DNA from: Trichostrongylus colubriformis
Lineage: Eukaryota; Nematoda; Chromadorea; Rhabditida; Trichostrongylidae
Assembly: GCA_963978905.1 (NCBI GenBank)
Contig: OZ022258.1
Location: 59,535,638 to 59,599,637 of the forward strand
Reading direction: 5' to 3'
Length of the DNA: 64,000 nucleotides
Below the pieces are notes generated by a model that saw only the letters and a program-made list of their open reading frames with translations, had not been told where the DNA came from and searched no databases. Below, one piece after another: positions 63,756-64,000 of the stretch. The stretch's first letter is position 1, and each line of letters begins with the position of its first letter. The position numbers and the translations under genes were made by a program.

Positions 63756-64000
63756 TTAACCCATTGACGACCGCGGCATTTACACTTGTCTGGCGCGTGG
63801 GACCGCGCGGGATTTTCCCACGTTGTGCGTGTGACACGACGTCGTGTCACACGGTATCACACGAACACTTATTGCGAAGCTTTCATTTTTCACCTTTCAA
63901 CATTGTAATTAGGAACTTCTTCTGAGTATTAGAATTGAGGACTCATTCACACAGCTTTATTGGCAAGCTTTCGCTGTAGTAACAGCTTCGTCAGTCCCTA
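63756..64000. mobile_element. Possible piggyBac-like terminus, running off the window
   Basis: TTAA at 63756-63759 is followed by CCCATTGACGACCGCGGCAT. A TTAA target and CCC start are typical of piggyBac-type elements, and the RTE sequence stops exactly there. A subterminal perfect palindrome lies at 63829-63852. The other end lies beyond the window, so this is tentative. Confidence 0.38.
63829..63852. repeat. Perfect 24-bp palindrome
   Basis: The central 20 bases are GACACGACGTCGTGTC extended by GT on the left and AC on the right; the full arms are GTGTGACACGAC and GTCGTGTCACAC. Confidence 0.9.

Overview
This window reads as nematode nuclear DNA, most likely from a strongylid parasite such as a hookworm. 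The signs are split genes with short introns (52 to 90 bases) ending in (T)TTCAG-type acceptors, a very high density of mariner, Tc1, RTE, gypsy, BEL/Pao and Penelope-like relics, tRNA-derived SINEs and large fold-back repeats. The species call is inference; nothing here names the species. There are no bacterial-style operons, no rRNA and no CRISPR.

Layout. 0.4-2.3 kb: a possible 3' exon and a decayed UPF1-type helicase fragment (minus). 2.3-4.45 kb: a Penelope-like element with its GIY-YIG tail repeated in inverted orientation. 5.1-5.7 kb: a TAA-flanked MITE. 7-9.3 kb: a mariner relic fused to a 1.2 kb repeat (R1), a composite found again, inverted, at 37.7-40.3 kb. 9.6-10.9 kb: a complete but broken mariner. 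10.9-12.7 kb: BEL/Pao pol remnants. 13.04-23.87 kb: a 10.8 kb gypsy (Ty3-type) element on the minus strand with both LTRs and a CAGT target duplication. It carries a second, gag-only LTR element in its RNase H region and a Tc1-like element in gag, and it sits inside a tRNA-derived SINE. 24.3-25.8 kb: an RTE endonuclease relic. 26.5-27.8 kb: fold-back and tandem repeats.

28.5-37.0 kb holds a plausible multi-exon host gene (plus strand, product not recognised), perhaps two genes, with MITEs and a Helitron-like element in its introns. 37-44.3 kb is repeats: a MITE, the second R1 copy with a solo LTR, a mariner relic, two head-to-tail Helitron-like elements, a fold-back element and a SINE array.

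44.4-61.25 kb is the clearest host gene: an LRPPRC-like mitochondrial pentatricopeptide protein on the plus strand. Nine exons join in consistent phase. Exons 3 and 4 are separated by a 13.8 kb intron packed with Tc1, mariner, RTE, Helitron fragments, MITEs and three large fold-back elements. The gene probably continues past the last exon seen, since no stop codon was found. 61.3-64 kb holds a 5'-truncated LINE, an RTE fragment split by a MITE, and the edge of a possible piggyBac-like element.

The best candidate for something undescribed is a conserved module of about 55 bp (core ATTCGTGATCAG, then AATAACCC, then GCAAAGTTT). It recurs at least ten times, in both orientations, inside otherwise unrelated fold-back elements across the window. 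Accessory features worth a second look are a third ORF of unknown function in the gypsy element and tRNA-like sequences embedded in LINE and fold-back repeats.
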